From positions 17,212,584 to 17,276,583 of the forward strand of contig OZ023187.1 in NCBI GenBank assembly GCA_963995505.1: a stretch of DNA of 64,000 nucleotides, read 5' to 3'. The DNA comes from Hypericum androsaemum. Its lineage: Eukaryota > Streptophyta > Magnoliopsida > Malpighiales > Hypericaceae. Position 1 is the stretch's first letter. Every line of letters begins with the position of its first letter. The position numbers and the translations under genes are program-made. The notes under the pieces were generated by a model that saw nothing but the letters and a program-made list of their open reading frames with translations, was not told the origin of the DNA and made no database searches. This document shows positions 1-11,778 of this stretch, piece by piece.

Positions 1-70
1 GTGCCATCAAATTTGTTCCGAGAGGTTTCTCAAACTAGCTCTGCTTAATATTTTTTCATCTTTCTTCCAG

Positions 71-189
71 TGCCACCCCCTCCTAGTTTAACTCACCAGC
101 CTAATGGACATGGTTCCCATTTCAGTAGCATTAGTTATGATGATGGCCGAAGGTATGAACCTTATAGCCGAACTAGGTCAAGGCGCTAG
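71..189 (+). CDS. Terminal exon of an unrecognised Arg/Ser-rich protein (partial)
   Basis: A pyrimidine-rich stretch ending in CAG at 68-70 looks like a splice acceptor. The exon after it reads Pro-rich, then Asn/Gly/His/Ser, and finishes with an Asp-Asp-Gly-Arg-Arg-Tyr segment and a basic RTRSRR tail before TAG at 187-189. The rest of the gene lies outside the window to the left. Such RS/RG-rich tails are common in RNA-binding and splicing-associated proteins, but no domain is visible here, so I assign no function. The frame was chosen because it is the only one open across the exon. Confidence 0.5.
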
Positions 190-3100
190 ACTCAAGTAAT
201 ACTTTTTCATATGTCTTTTAAATTTCTTCTGTTGAACCTTTTCATCTCCCAGCTTATCCAATCTGTTTCTATCTGGTTGCAGATATATGGCATGCTTGGT
301 GAAAGATACTCGGATCTGTTCCATAACTAAATTGTTTAATGTTGTTGTTGGTCTCATGGTTAGACACCTTGCAGACAAAAGTTTACTGATACTTTCTTAA
401 CACATCTCATGTCTTTTCTGCTTTCTTTTTCTTTCGTGTTTGAGCTTCTCGATTCTTGAGATGATACTTTCTTAACCCCTCTTCCTAGTGCTTATGAGGG
501 AGGACTATGATATTTTTTAATTTCATAAGTCAACGAGATGAGATGGATAGATTTTGCTTACGTAGATTAGTGATGTGTCGTTGGTCACTGAAAAATTTAC
601 CCTTATTATTGTTAAATGATCTAATTTTGAGTATAAAATGATAATTGTAACTTTTGGTTGAGTTGAGGGTGTAATTTGATCTTTTTCCTTATTACTATTA
701 ATAAAATTTTACTATTTCAAATAAAAGTATGGCTAATTCCTGATGAGTTATCTCTCTATTTGTACGTGTTTTAGTACGTCTTTGCTTCTGAAATCTCAAT
801 CCCAATCGACAAATTTGGATGAAATTTGAAAAAGCTTCGTAATGATATAAAACACTTGCGAAAAACTCAATTCTCGATGTGAATAAAATTTGGCTTCAAA
901 GTGATATGTCTATAAATAAAATAAGTGCAACCCCACATTGATTTGTGCACCATGGTGAGACAAATTTATAAGGGACTAGAACTCTAGCATGGGTAAACTG
1001 GTGGAGAAGAGAGAAGCTTCTCGCACCGTCCAGTCAGCTCGGCTCGGCATGCACGCACGCGTGCACCTCGCTTCGCTCCGTCCCATCCCGGACCAGTTGC
1101 GGGTTTGTGAAAATTATTCCAGGTTTCAAGGTCTATCCTTTTTGGAGCTGGGCCATACCTATTGAAGCGATTTTGGGCCTGGAAAAACTTTAGGCTTCCG
1201 TTTGGACAAGCTCACTCTCTGGAAACTTCTTCTCCTTCCATCTGCCATTTGAATTTAAATTTTAATTAAATTCACGAGAGTAACAGTCTATTAAATTAGG
1301 AGTTTCTTGGCTCCAATAATAGCCTGAGTAAATACGAATTTGGCTGTTGGAGGTCCAAGGCTGCCTATAACAGGAGCTCTCCTCCTTCATTCCAAATCAT
1401 CCCTGCTCACATTCTCTTCTGAGCTCTCTACTTCTCCCCAACTTGATCATATTATTCCTCATTTGCATAGTGTCGAAGTTCTAAGGCGATCAAAGGTTCG
1501 AAAGATGTGCAATAGAGCTTCTTATTGTACTTTGATTGAGCGTTGTACCTTGGAAACTCTCTCACCCACGGAAGCCTAAAGCTATAAGGCGGGTAATAAG
1601 AGTTTAAGGGCACACACTTTGAAGTTCCTAACAGTATTCACACTTAGCTCGAAGTGTGGTTGTAAGCATATTCTTACTCTATGCTCTTATATTGCTTATG
1701 CTTTTATATACTCGTGTTAAAATCATAATTTACTAATAATTGTTCCAATATGTTCTAACCGAAATAGGTCTCCTAACTCAACATAAACTCAACCTAGTAA
1801 TCTTCTTGCGACACTTATTCCTACACCTCTTATAAGATCTACTATGTCTTGAAGTCAAGTCTTGCAGCTAGGAACTCCTCGTTGGACATCAACTCTCCTT
1901 GGAGTCTTCGTATATTCTCAGATCTGCCAATGTGAACCGTCATCTGCGTTAGTCACCAAACGTTCAAAACTTGAAACCTGATTTTGACTTTTCCCGAGTC
2001 ACATTTGGAGACGCCACATTTTGACCCTTATCCAAGCCAAATTTGGAGACTCTTCTGAAATACAAAATTATAAATGCATGTCTTATCTTACTGTAGCCAC
2101 TAAAGTCATTCCAATACTCGAGTCACAATTACAGCCATTTTACCGAGACATGTTTGGTACGAATCTGTGGATAATTTTATGTTCCAACAAAAACATGTGT
2201 TTATTAAACTCGTATGAGGGACGAGATCTTGCTCACGAGGGTAATGAAGTTATTCGTGAGGCTCAAAAATTGAGTCAAAATTAGTTGTCATTTGCGAGGT
2301 TGGATTAGTCGGCATGATGACTATGAAAATTAGTCATTTTTTACATCAGATTCAACAACCTAGTTAATCAAAAAGGCACTTTACTTAATCTCATGAAGAA
2401 TGCTTGAACCGATTTTTTGTAAAAGTAAAATTTTACACCAAAAATTACACCTACTAAAGATTGAACTTGTACCTCTGTTAAATTTCCGTGGCTTGTGTTA
2501 TTAGACCTAAAGTCCTTATCGAATGCTTGAACCGTTGATACTCAAATCTACCCTTCGATAAAGATAATACTTGAACCAGAGTTTGGCATCGAATCAGCCA
2601 GCGACCCCAAAACCCAGTCAACTTAACAATTCCTCGACTCCCTCTTATTCATGTTCCAAGTTCAGGACAACCAAATTTCCTGCAAAATGTGTGCCGAAAA
2701 TTTCCAGCACCACCCAAGTCCATTTTATCTGTTCATCTTCCCCTGTATGTGGCTAATTTTTTTTGGTGGAATGTATGTGGCTAATTTTTTTGGGAAATAG
2801 TCCACTCGACAGTATCTACTTTTTGTCTCTCTCTTGGCCCGCAACTCAGAATTCGACCAATATGGAGTTTTCTAAGAGACGCGGAATAGTCAGTGACCCG
2901 GAACTCGCTTCCAAATATCGACGACCATAAAAGTTGAGTTATTTTGAGTCAATTAGATTCCCAAAATTCACAATCTAGCACAATGTTTAGTGTGGAAACT
3001 TGAGCTGAATTATTTTTTTCAAACCGCCTGTATTCGGGTACCATTGTGCTGATTAGTCCAAGTTAGGAGAAATTTTTTAAAAAATGATTAAATATTTAAC

Positions 3101-3275
3101 ACTATTTTTTTGTAAGTATTAATATTTACAATGTTGAGTTTTCGGTATATCGTTTATCGGCTTCTAGCAAGGGTTCTTGGTGGACCGATATCTTGATAGC
3201 GTCAAGACCTTGCATTTTCCCATCACAACTTGCATTCGTCGGCTTTCTCCTGAGTGAGACAAACCTGAGAGATCT
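190..3275. other. Intergenic, AT-rich, no gene recognised
   Basis: No supported coding sequence. Short open frames at 1340-1579, 2021-2284 and 2571-2756 have no recognisable domain. The stretch 2940-3265 is similar, in reverse complement, to 32747-32880 upstream of the second MIK2-like kinase (shared landmarks: a GAGAAAGCCGAC stretch, a TGCAAGTTGTGAT stretch and a CCACACTAAACA stretch). It is therefore an old distal-promoter segment of the first kinase gene. A 'TTGAACCG' repeat-like patch at 2390-2580 resembles one at 8820-8945, next to the LRR pseudogene. Confidence 0.6.
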
Positions 3276-3792
3276 GAGAAATTTTATGTAGTCATTTTGT
3301 GTCAATTGATTTGGTATGTACTTTACATATCAATTCACAATTGATAAGTGGATTGATAACTTAATTTAGTAATATTGATTAGGATATATTCAATAATAAA
3401 AATAAAATCAAGACAATATTGAGTCATAGTTAAAAACAATATTTCCTAAACAATAGGATAGAGAACATATATTGTTTAGGAAGAGTAACATTTATTGTTT
3501 TTATATAATAAAGACTATGATGTTTTTTCCGGAAAATAACAATTTGTATTTTAGAAAAATTAATATATTCTATTCATTAATGGTTAGTAATACTTTCTTA
3601 AGATAACATATACTTTTTAGCAAATATATTTTTTAACTATGTCTTAATATTGCCTTGATTTTATTTCCAGTATTGAATATTTTAGTCAATATTATTAAAT
3701 TAACCCACTAATCTACTTGTCAATTGTAGATTAATAGTTATATATCAAATCACTTGATGACTTGGTATGAATAAACTACCTAAAAATTCCTC
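3276..3792. mobile_element. Foldback (long-TIR) MITE 1
   Basis: About 517 bp with long imperfect terminal inverted repeats. The left arm (from GAGAAATTTTATG at 3276 through about 3437) matches the reverse complement of the right arm (about 3631 to CCTAAAAATTCCTC at 3792). Shared blocks include AAATAAAATCAAG, CAATATT and a GACAAGT/GATAAGT stretch. There is no coding capacity. Termini (GAG-A/G-AATTTT) and internal blocks such as ACCAAGTCAT match the neighbouring element at 3963-4896, so they are one family. A 9-bp duplication at the family's insertion site (see promoter entry) points to a Mutator-like origin; that classification is inference. Confidence 0.75.
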
Positions 3793-3962
3793 AATTTATA
3801 GAGCAGTAAAGGATATATGGACTCGGCCATCTTCAACTCGAAATTGAAAAGAAAAAAAAATGCCACTGTGGTCCACCCAAATGAAATTCCAAGAAAAACA
3901 ACAAAGAGAAGACTAGTGACGTCTCTATTAATGACGACAACCTTATAGTGACTGACGTGTAT
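3793..3962 (-). promoter_or_regulatory. Inverted promoter segment of a MIK2-like kinase gene
   Basis: Collinear on the plus strand with 32503-32660, which lies upstream of the minus-strand kinase gene. Shared stretches include AATTTATAGAGCAGTAAAGG, GGATATATGGA and AACAACAAAGAGAAGA. At the first kinase gene (plus strand) the same segment is therefore reversed relative to the gene. It sits exactly between the two foldback elements, with its TATA-proximal end against MITE 1 and its distal end against MITE 2. The 9-mer AATTTATAG at 3793-3801 is the reverse complement of CTATAAATT at 4897-4905. Confidence 0.75.
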
Positions 3963-4896
3963 ACTAATTTTACGATGGTCCTAATATATGAGGTTACTAT
4001 ATGACTTTGTATATATCTACCAATTAATAGTTGTCTAGTGGATTTGTGCATTATAGAATTTTCAATGAGTAGGATAATTAATTATGAAAGAAAAATTAAG
4101 ACATTAAAATGATATTTCTTTTAAAAATTGTTTCCGAAATAAAATTTCTTGGACTAGGAAATAAACAAGCAACTGAAGGAAAGTCTAGTTTTGTATTTTA
4201 TTTTACGTCTCCTAAATAGGCTCATAGAAATAATTATAAAAATAATATGCAAAATTAATAACAACAAATATAAATTGTTCTAAGAATGGGCCGAGGAGAA
4301 GGAACAAGAAATCTGTAAAATTTTCTAAGAACTAGTTAAGTCTTTTCTTTTCTAATTTTTTTCTATTTTCTTTTTCTAGTATGTGTTATTATATGGCTTA
4401 CATAATGTCGATATTAAGAAATTAAGTGCTCTAGTATGGATGTTATTATAGTGCCGTTTTTTGCTATCAATTTTTTGCACTACAATTTTATCATAAGATT
4501 TTTCTTAAATTAGGAAATTCAACTCGTGCGGAAAAGTTTATAAGACATATAACTCATACGCCATACTTATCGCATATTATCTATTGCAAAGTTAATAATT
4601 AGTTTAATAATTTAACAAGTTTATCACATATTATTTTTATAATTATTTCTTTGGTCCTATTTAGGAGAAGTAAAATATCAAGTTTATCGTTTTCCATTAA
4701 CTGCTTGTTTATCTCCTCATCAAGAAACTTTATTTAGGAAATAAATATTTAAAATTATATTACTATAATGTCATGATTTTGTTTCTATAATAAATTATCC
4801 TCCTCATTTTAAAGTGTACAAATTCACTTGTCAACCATTTATTGGTAGGTAAGTAACAATATGACTTGGTATGTTAGGACCATTGTAAAATTTCTC
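3963..4896. mobile_element. Foldback (long-TIR) MITE 2
   Basis: About 934 bp, almost entirely two inverted arms of roughly 290 bp. The left arm starts AATTTTACGATGGTCC at 3966. The right arm, reverse complemented, starts AAATTTTACAATGGTCC at 4893 and tracks the left through blocks such as AAATAAACAAGCA, TTTACGTCTCCTAAATAGG/TTTACTTCTCCTAAATAGG and GAAATAATTATAAAAATAAT. No transposase frame is present. It belongs to the same family as the element at 3276-3792. Its right end abuts the TATA box of the kinase gene. Confidence 0.8.
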
Positions 4897-4905
4897 CTAT
4901 AAATT
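4897..4905 (+). promoter_or_regulatory. TATA box of the first kinase gene, one copy of a 9-bp duplication
   Basis: CTATAAATT lies 110 bp upstream of the ATG at 5015. The homologous position of the second kinase gene (minus strand, 32502-32510) carries the same motif. The 9-mer is present a second time in reverse at 3793-3801, beside MITE 1. This is expected if a foldback element inserted into the TATA box and made a 9-bp target-site duplication before an inversion. Confidence 0.6.
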
Positions 4906-5014
4906 AGTAGCGAATGGTAATGAGTGGTATCCAGCATCCAAGAGTACCGTCTGTCTTTCTTGTTGTGACCCTTCACTGCTCAATTAGTTCCTCCTTTTAC
5001 ACAACACAAAAACA

Positions 5015-8000
5015 ATGTCCAAATTCTCACCCAATCTTCCCCGAGCCTCTATAATCATCTTAATGTCTTTCCATGTCTTCGTCTTCTTCCTCTTTGTTTC
5101 CTTTGCAACTGCTTCTTTTGCTACTTCTGAAACTGATCAGGCCACAAAAGAAGCAGGGGCCCTTCTTAAATGGAAAGCCAGTCTTGATGCCCCCAGCCAA
5201 TCCTTCCTCTCTTCATGGCAATCAAATACCAGCCATTGTACCGGCTGGTACGGCGTCGGTTGCAGTTCCGGAGCTACAAGAAGTGTCACCGACATCAACC
5301 TCTCAAATTGTGGCTTGAAAGGTACCCTCCAGAATCTCCACTTCTTTTCCCTCCCCAACCTGGTCCACCTCGGCCTCTTTAACAACTCCTTCTATGGGTC
5401 TATCCCTCCCATGATCTGCAATCTCACCAAGCTCAATTTCCTTGCGCTGTCCTTTAATGATTTCACGGGAAGCATCCCTTATGACATTGGAAAGCTTGTC
5501 TCACTTGATCTCCTTGCTTTAAGCAACAATTCTCTAACCGGTTCAATTCCCGTATCCATTAGCAACTTGCACAACCTGTCCGGTCTTTATATTTGGGGAA
5601 ATGGATTTGCTGGCATCATACCAGCAGAGATTGGGAGGTTGAGGTCTCTCACTCACCTTGATTCATCATTCAATTATTTATCCGGATTGATTCCACCTTC
5701 AATAGGCAACTTGACAAAACTTACTACGCTACATCTTTTTGAAAACAACTTGTCGAATGCCATTCCTCATGAAATCGGGATGCTCACATCTCTAGATGAA
5801 CTTAAGTTGAGTGACAATCTTCTCACAGGTTCCATCCCTGCTGAGATTGGGAGGTTGAGGTCTCTCACTGTCCTTGATTCATCATTCAATTTTTTATCTG
5901 GGCCGATTCCACCTTCAATAGGCAACTTGACAAAACTTACCACGCTATATCTTTCTGGCAACAACTTGTCGAGTGCCATTCCTCATGAAATCAGTATGCT
6001 GACATCTCTAGATGATCTTGAGTTGAGTGAGAATCATCTCACAGGTTCCATCCCTGCTTCTATAGGTAAATTGACAAAACTTTCTGTGTTATCCTTCTAT
6101 GATAATAAGTTGTCACAGTCTATTCCTCATGAAATTGGTATGCTGACATCTCTAGATAGTCTTGAGTTGAGTTACAATCTACTTACAGGTGCCATCCCTG
6201 CTTCTATAGGCAACTTAACAAAGTTATCCATTCTCGCTCTTGAGAGTAATAGCCTCACCGAAAGTCTTCCATCAGAACTCAACAATCTTCATCTCCTACA
6301 GGATTTTCGCATAAACAACAACAACTTGAGAGGGCATTTACCAAAAAATATATGTCTTGGTGGTCAACTTCAATACTTCATCATAGAAAAGAATTTTTTA
6401 ACTGGCCCAATGCCACAAAGCCTGAGAAATTGCAGTAGCTTGTTAAGAGTACGCCTTGAGAGAAACCTACTCATTGGGAATATATCAGAAGCTTTCGGCA
6501 TATACCCTCACTTGTACTACATGGACTTGAGCCACAACCAATTTTATGGTGAGTTGTCTTGGAAGTGGGACAAGTTACATAATCTCTCAACAATCAAACT
6601 AGCCAACAATAATCTATCTGGCCAAATACCATCTCAGTTAGGAAGAGCACCCAAACTACAGTCCCTGGACCTCTCTGCCAATCAAATTTCTGGAAGGATA
6701 CCCCAAGAACTTGGGAATTTGACTCTATTATATCTTAACCTCAGTGCAAATCAGCTTTCGGGAGAAATTCCTTCCCAAATTGGAGAGCTCCATGACATGG
6801 AAACACTAGATCTATCTTCCAATAAGTTTCATGGAGCCATTCCCAAACAGATTGGTAACTGCTCCAAACTATTGTTCCTGAACCTCAGCAGAAATCAAAT
6901 TGGAGATCAAATTCCTCCAGAAATGGGGAGCTTGACCGTGTTGGAAGGCCTCGACATTAGCCAGAATTTTCTTGAAGAAAGGATCCCTGCAGAGTTGGGC
7001 AACCTACAAAGCTTAGATACCTTGAATCTATCTCACAACCAGTTGTCTGGTAAAATTCCAACCAGCTTTACTGGATTGTTGGGTTTGACGACGGTGGATA
7101 TCTCCTTCAATCAGTTGGAGGGCCCTCTTCCTGATGTCAAAGCTTTTCACAAGGCTACGTACCAAGCAGTCAGAGACAACAAAAACTTGTGTGGTAACAT
7201 TACCGGCTTAGAGCCATGCAACTCAGTCACAACTCATAAACATCATGGAAGAGTTATAATTATTGTTGTTCCTGTTGCTGTGCTGTTTGCTCTCTTCCTC
7301 GTTGGATGCTATGGAATCTATAGGAGAAATAGGAGTAAATATCTCAAGAAGGGGGAGCCAAAGTTTGAAGACCTTTTTGCCATATGGGGCCATGATGGAG
7401 AAATGTTATACAAGAATCTTATTGAGGCTGTTGAAGAATTCGATCCCAAGTATTGCATCGGGGCAGGAGGCTATGGAACTGTTTACAAAGCCACATTGCC
7501 AACTGGTCGCGTGGTTGCTCTGAAGAAAATGCATGAGCCACAAGGCGATGATGGAATTTCAAGCTTGAAAGCCTTTAGGAGCGAGATCCAGATGTTGACT
7601 AGCATCCGACATCAAAATATTGTGAAGCTCTATGGTTACTGTTCTAATCCAAAACACTCGTTCTTGGTGTATGAGTTTGTGGAGAGGGGAAGCCTTAGAT
7701 CCATCTTGTGCAATGAGGAGGACGCCTCAAAATTGAGTTGGATGGAGAGAATCAATGTCATCAATGGGATGGCCAAGGCATTGTCTTACATGCATCATGA
7801 CTGTTCTCCTCCGATAATTCATCGAGACATCTCCAGCAACAATGTTCTTTTGGATGAGGACTATCAAGCACATGTCTCTGACTTCGGCACGGCAAGGCTC
7901 TTGTTGCCTGATTCTTCCAATTGGACATCATTTGCTGGAACATTTGGATATGTAGCTCCAGGTATGTCAATTTCAATCTTAGTATCGTTGGCACTAATTT

Positions 8001-8349
8001 AATTATTCATAAAGGTGTAATTGACGAGAATATTTATTTTTTAGAGTTTGCATATACAATGAAGGTGAATGAAAAGTGCGATGTATATAGCTTCGGCGTG
8101 GTGGCGCTGGAACTCATAATGGGAAAATATCCAGGTGATCTCATATTAGCTCTTTCAACGTTGGGAGCAAAAATGCATGCATCAACTTCGCACTCTTCGC
8201 CTCCTCCAACTGACCATAATACTCTCTTCAAGGACGTGATCGACCAGCGCCTCTCTCCGCCAGAGGACATCATCTCGGAGGTTGTGGTCTATGCAACAAG
8301 GATTGTGTTTGCTTGCTTGAATCATGATCCGGAGCATAGGCCAACATGA
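5015..8349 (+). CDS. MIK2-like LRR receptor kinase (LRR-XII type), C-terminus truncated by frameshift
   Basis: Exons 5015-7961 and 8045-8349; the 83-bp intron starts GTATGT and ends TTTTTTAG. The product is 1083 aa. It has a signal peptide (about 1-33), an LRR N-cap with an SNTSHC...WYGVGC pattern, about two dozen LRRs (about 85-700) with many N-x-S/T sites, a Cys pair (NLCGN...LEPC), one TM helix near residue 746, and a kinase with [10 protein letters not shown], a VVALKK lysine, HRD and DFG. Family members perceive peptides at the plasma membrane; Arabidopsis MIK2 is the SCOOP-peptide receptor, but this gene's ligand is unknown. The second kinase gene in the window reads [12 protein letters not shown] at the end. 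Here one base is missing after the RPT proline/threonine codons, giving TGA at 8347-8349 and removing about 38 residues. The intronless 995-aa reading frame was not used because it would end the kinase at VAP. Confidence 0.85.
5624..6055 (+). repeat. Two tandem 216-bp LRR repeat units inside the kinase gene
   Basis: Units 5624-5839 and 5840-6055 each encode 72 aa (three LRRs) and begin with an Ala-Glu-Ile-Gly-Arg-Leu-Arg-Ser stretch. They are nearly identical at the DNA level, for example GAGATTGGGAGGTTGAGG at 5627 and at 5843. A shorter 144-bp relative (48 aa, two LRRs) follows at 6056-6199. The second kinase gene lacks this expansion, which accounts for most of the 126-aa length difference between the two products. 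Confidence 0.8.
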
Positions 8350-8982
8350 GACAAGTCAGTCTGGAGCTAATCACACCATGGCCCTACTCCACAATAACTG
8401 AGTGGCCTCCCATGAGCAAGGACTTCCCTTTAATCACTTTAGCGGACTTGCTTCCACGTTGCGGAATGCATCAGGAGGTGATTAGTGTGTAAATTCACTT
8501 TGGTCACTGGGAGATATTTGTTGTTCTTCGGTCCATTATCACATTTAGGCTTTAATTGTTATTTCACCTTGTAAATAGAGTCTAGGGCAGAATAGTAAAT
8601 AGGAGTTAGCTGGGTGCCATCCCCTAACTTCTATACTACATACTATCAATGAATGTAAAACATGATTCATGTTTGTTGCCACTTCCTATCCTTCTCTGAC
8701 GAAACAAAAATTCCCATTCGAATCCTAATTTTTCGAATAGAATCCCAATTGGCAACTTCCAATATTAAAACCTAGTCCTTCACAGCAACTCCAGCACCTC
8801 CACCTCCCAAAATTAAATTATTGATGAAGAATGATTGAACCGTTAGACAAGTATAAGGTAGGGATAGAATTGAGTTTGAAGTAACCACGGTCTTAACCAC
8901 GGTCTTAAAAAAAATTGAACCGTTAGAACTTGAAACTTCCTTTAGATAAAGAAAGGAATAAAGGGCAAATAACCACTTGCAT
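8346..8982 (+). other. Out-of-frame kinase tail, then 3' flank
   Basis: From 8346 to the TAA at 8490-8492, the +1 frame still encodes the family C-terminus (Met-Arg-Gln-Val-Ser-Leu-Glu-Leu, a TEWPP stretch and a final TLADLL stretch). This shows that the early stop is a recent one-base loss. Beyond it to 8982 is 3'UTR-like and intergenic sequence; a poly(A)-signal-like AATGAATGTAAAA lies near 8650. Confidence 0.7.
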
Positions 8983-10245
8983 CCAATAATTTTTCCGGTC
9001 CAATTCCACCTTCAATAGGCAACTTGACAAAACTATCCTTTCTATATCTCTTTACCAACAATTTTTCAAATGCTATTCCTCATGAAGTAGGGATGTTGAC
9101 ATCTCTAGTTGAACTTTGTTTGTGTGACAATCATCTCACAGGTTCCATCCCTGCTTCTATAGGGAACTTGCATAACTTTTCCATTCTATCTCTGGGGAAA
9201 TGGAATTGTGGGTGCTATACCAGCACAGGTTGGAAACTTGACATCTCTAACTGAACTTGACATGTCATCAAATAACTTATCTGGACCAATTCCACCTTCT
9301 ATAGGCAACTTGACAAAGTTATTCGATCTCGCTCTTGACAACAATGGCCTCACCAGATGTCTTCCATCAGAACTCAATAATCTGCATCACCTACAATACT
9401 TCTTCATATTCAATAACAGCATACTTACCACACAATATCTGTCTAGGTGGTCAACTTCAATTCTTCAATGTAGATATTAATTCTTTAATCCCACAAAGCC
9501 TGAGAAATTGCAGCAGCTTGGAGCGAGTACGCTTTGAGAGAAACCTACTCACTGGGAATATATCTGAAGTGGGCTAAGTTACATAATCTCTCAACACTTA
9601 TAATTGCCAACAATTATCTATCTGGCAAAATACCATCTACACAAGGAAAAGCACCCAACATACAGTTCCTGAACCTCTCTTCCAATCAGCTTGCTGGAAG
9701 GATACCCCAAGAACTTGGGAATTTTACATTGTTCTATCTTAACCTCGGTGACAATCAGCTTTCAGGAAAAAAATCCTTTGCAAGTTGGAGACCTTTATGA
9801 CATTGAAACACTAGACTTGTCTTCCAATAAGTTTCATGGAGCCATTCCCAAATAGATTGGAGATTGCTCCAAGCTATTATTCTTGAACCTCAGCAGAAAT
9901 CAACTTGGAAACCAAATCCCTCAGCAGCTGGGGAGCTTGCACTTTTTGGAAGAACTAGACCTCAATCAAAATTTTCTTGAAGAAGAGATCCCTGTAGAGT
10001 TGGGCAATCTACAAATTCTAGAAATCTTAAATTTGTCTCACAACAAGCTGTCAGGTGAAATCCCAAGCAGCTTTTCCGGATTGTTGAGTTTGACAATAGC
10101 GAATGTGTCCTTCAACCAGTTAGAGAGTTCGGTCCCTGATCTCAAAGCTTTCCGCAACGGTTCATCTGAAGCAGTCAGAAACAACACAAACTTGTGTGGA
10201 AACATCACCGGGTTGGAGCCTTGTGGTTTTTTCACGGCTCATTGA
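8983..10245 (+). pseudogene. LRR-only pseudogene of the MIK2-like family
   Basis: Homologous to the ectodomain of the kinase gene at 5015, starting mid-array (a [10 protein letters not shown] stretch at about 8990). It continues in several broken frames (9024, 9208, 9335, 9534, 9883) to the Cys pair NLCGN...LEPC, ending with TGA at 10243-10245. There is no signal peptide, TM helix or kinase. Several frameshifts and an in-frame TAG near 9852 rule out an intact product. The right end abuts the truncated FAX relic. Confidence 0.85.
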
Positions 10246-11194
10246 ATAGATATAAAGTTTTCCTCTGTTGTAATGCAAGTTTGACTACAAGTAAGATACC
10301 TGATACAAGTGTGTGGATAGTTATTATATGTTCTCATTACAGTCAATCTGGGGTGGTAGGCCATCTAAGCAACAGCCAAAAAGATTCTGTTTTCTGGTTG
10401 TTGTGCATAATAAGGCATACTTGAATTCATCCAGGTTAAAGCACAAATCAACATCGCAAAGAAGGTCACGCAAAGACGCAAGCATAAATGAAAAAAGTGG
10501 AAAATGCGGGAACTGCTTTGGTTACCTGATCCCACCAACAATACCAGCCGACATTATCTTAGATGTTTGCAAGTAACGTTGTCCCATCACAAATGTCATC
10601 AAAGTGGCACAAACCGTTCCAAATGGTAACCGCATTAGTAGAAAATACTATGTTTCAAATCTCAAACAACCATAGTTGTCAACTCGGCCCGCTCCAGCCG
10701 AGATCTCAGAACAGAGCGGGATTTTGGAGTTTGCCGCGCCGGCCCGCCCCGCTCCCGAGACGACGGGCGACGCGGCCGTAGCGGCCGACTCGGAGCGGCC
10801 CGCGTCAGGGGTGGAGCGGCCGCTTCACCCAAACCCGGTAAGATTACTATATTGCCCTCTGTTTTTAATTTTTTTCAGGGGTAAAATTGTAATTTTAAAA
10901 AAACCTAAATATCTACTCCTCTCCTCTTTCCCTCCCTCACAGACGCCATTCCCCCTCTCTCCCTCCATTTTTTTATTTTCTCCTCCAAGCCCCAAGGTCC
11001 CACAAGCCTATGAACCCCGGCGACCTCTGGGCTCCGTCGACCACCGCCAACTGCCGCCGCACTCAAGGACGCCGACGACTTGAAGAACCCAGGTGGCAGG
11101 TGCTATTTTTAATTTTTTTTTCTCTTCTTCTTTTAATTTCTGTTTCTTTTTTTAATGATTTGATAAATGTAATATTGTGTGAGAAGGAGGATGG

Positions 11195-11360
11195 CTGAAT
11201 ATATGTGGTATTTTTGTGGTTGAAATCTGAAATTATGAGATTGTTATGTAAATTGTAATATGTATGTGGCTGAATATATGTGGCTGAATATATGTGGTAT
11301 ATTTGTGGTTGAAATATGAAATTATGAGATTGTTATGTAATATGTATGTGGCTGAATTTT
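11195..11360. repeat. Tandem direct repeat inside the hAT element
   Basis: Two copies of an approximately 85-bp unit (GGCTGAATATATGTGG, then TTTGTGGTTGAAAT, then GAAATTATGAGATTGTTATG), plus an additional partial copy of the first block. Non-coding; it lies just before the transposase remnant exon. Confidence 0.8.
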
Positions 11361-11369
11361 ACAATTTAG

Positions 11370-11778
11370 GCTTGAACATCAGATGTTGCAAGATTTGATT
11401 TTTATCAAGTATAACCAAACTTTGAAAGAACACTACGACAGTAAAGATAAGATTGATCCTTTTGACATGGATGAACTTGATGCAAGTAACGAATGGTTAT
11501 TGGGAGATGAAGATTGTGAAGGTGGTGCTGATTTGGTTTATGAAGGTGATGATTTGTCTTGGTTAGATGTTGAACGTGCATCTGGTGTTGCTGAGCCTAT
11601 ATTCAACACTAGGAGTCGAGCAGCGCAGAAGGCACCTGCACCTGCACCTCCGCCACCACCTTCTTCATCTAGGTTTAGGCCAAGAGCATGGGAAGTAGAC
11701 GAAGAGGATGAAGATCACGAAAGATCTAGTCGCGAAGGAAGTGATGATGAAGACTTTGATTTTCATGATGTTTAAACT
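11370..11778 (+). pseudogene. hAT transposase C-terminal remnant
   Basis: An acceptor-like TTTAG at 11365-11369 precedes an exon reading LEHQMLQDLIFIKYN, then an SNEWLLGD stretch, an acidic region, a Ser-Gly-Val-Ala-Glu-Pro motif and a Pro/Ala-rich, highly acidic tail ending with TTTAAAC at 11773-11779. This is the region downstream of the hAT dimerisation domain in plant hAT transposases. The RNase-H-like catalytic core and BED finger are absent, so it is an internal-deletion derivative. Confidence 0.75.

Noticed and set aside
5015..8002. A single-exon 995-aa kinase ending at 8002
   Set aside because: The frame ends shortly after VAP in subdomain VIII. A GTATGT donor at 7962 and a TTTTTTAG acceptor at 8044 restore the conserved [15 protein letters not shown] sequence, and the paralogue has the same intron.
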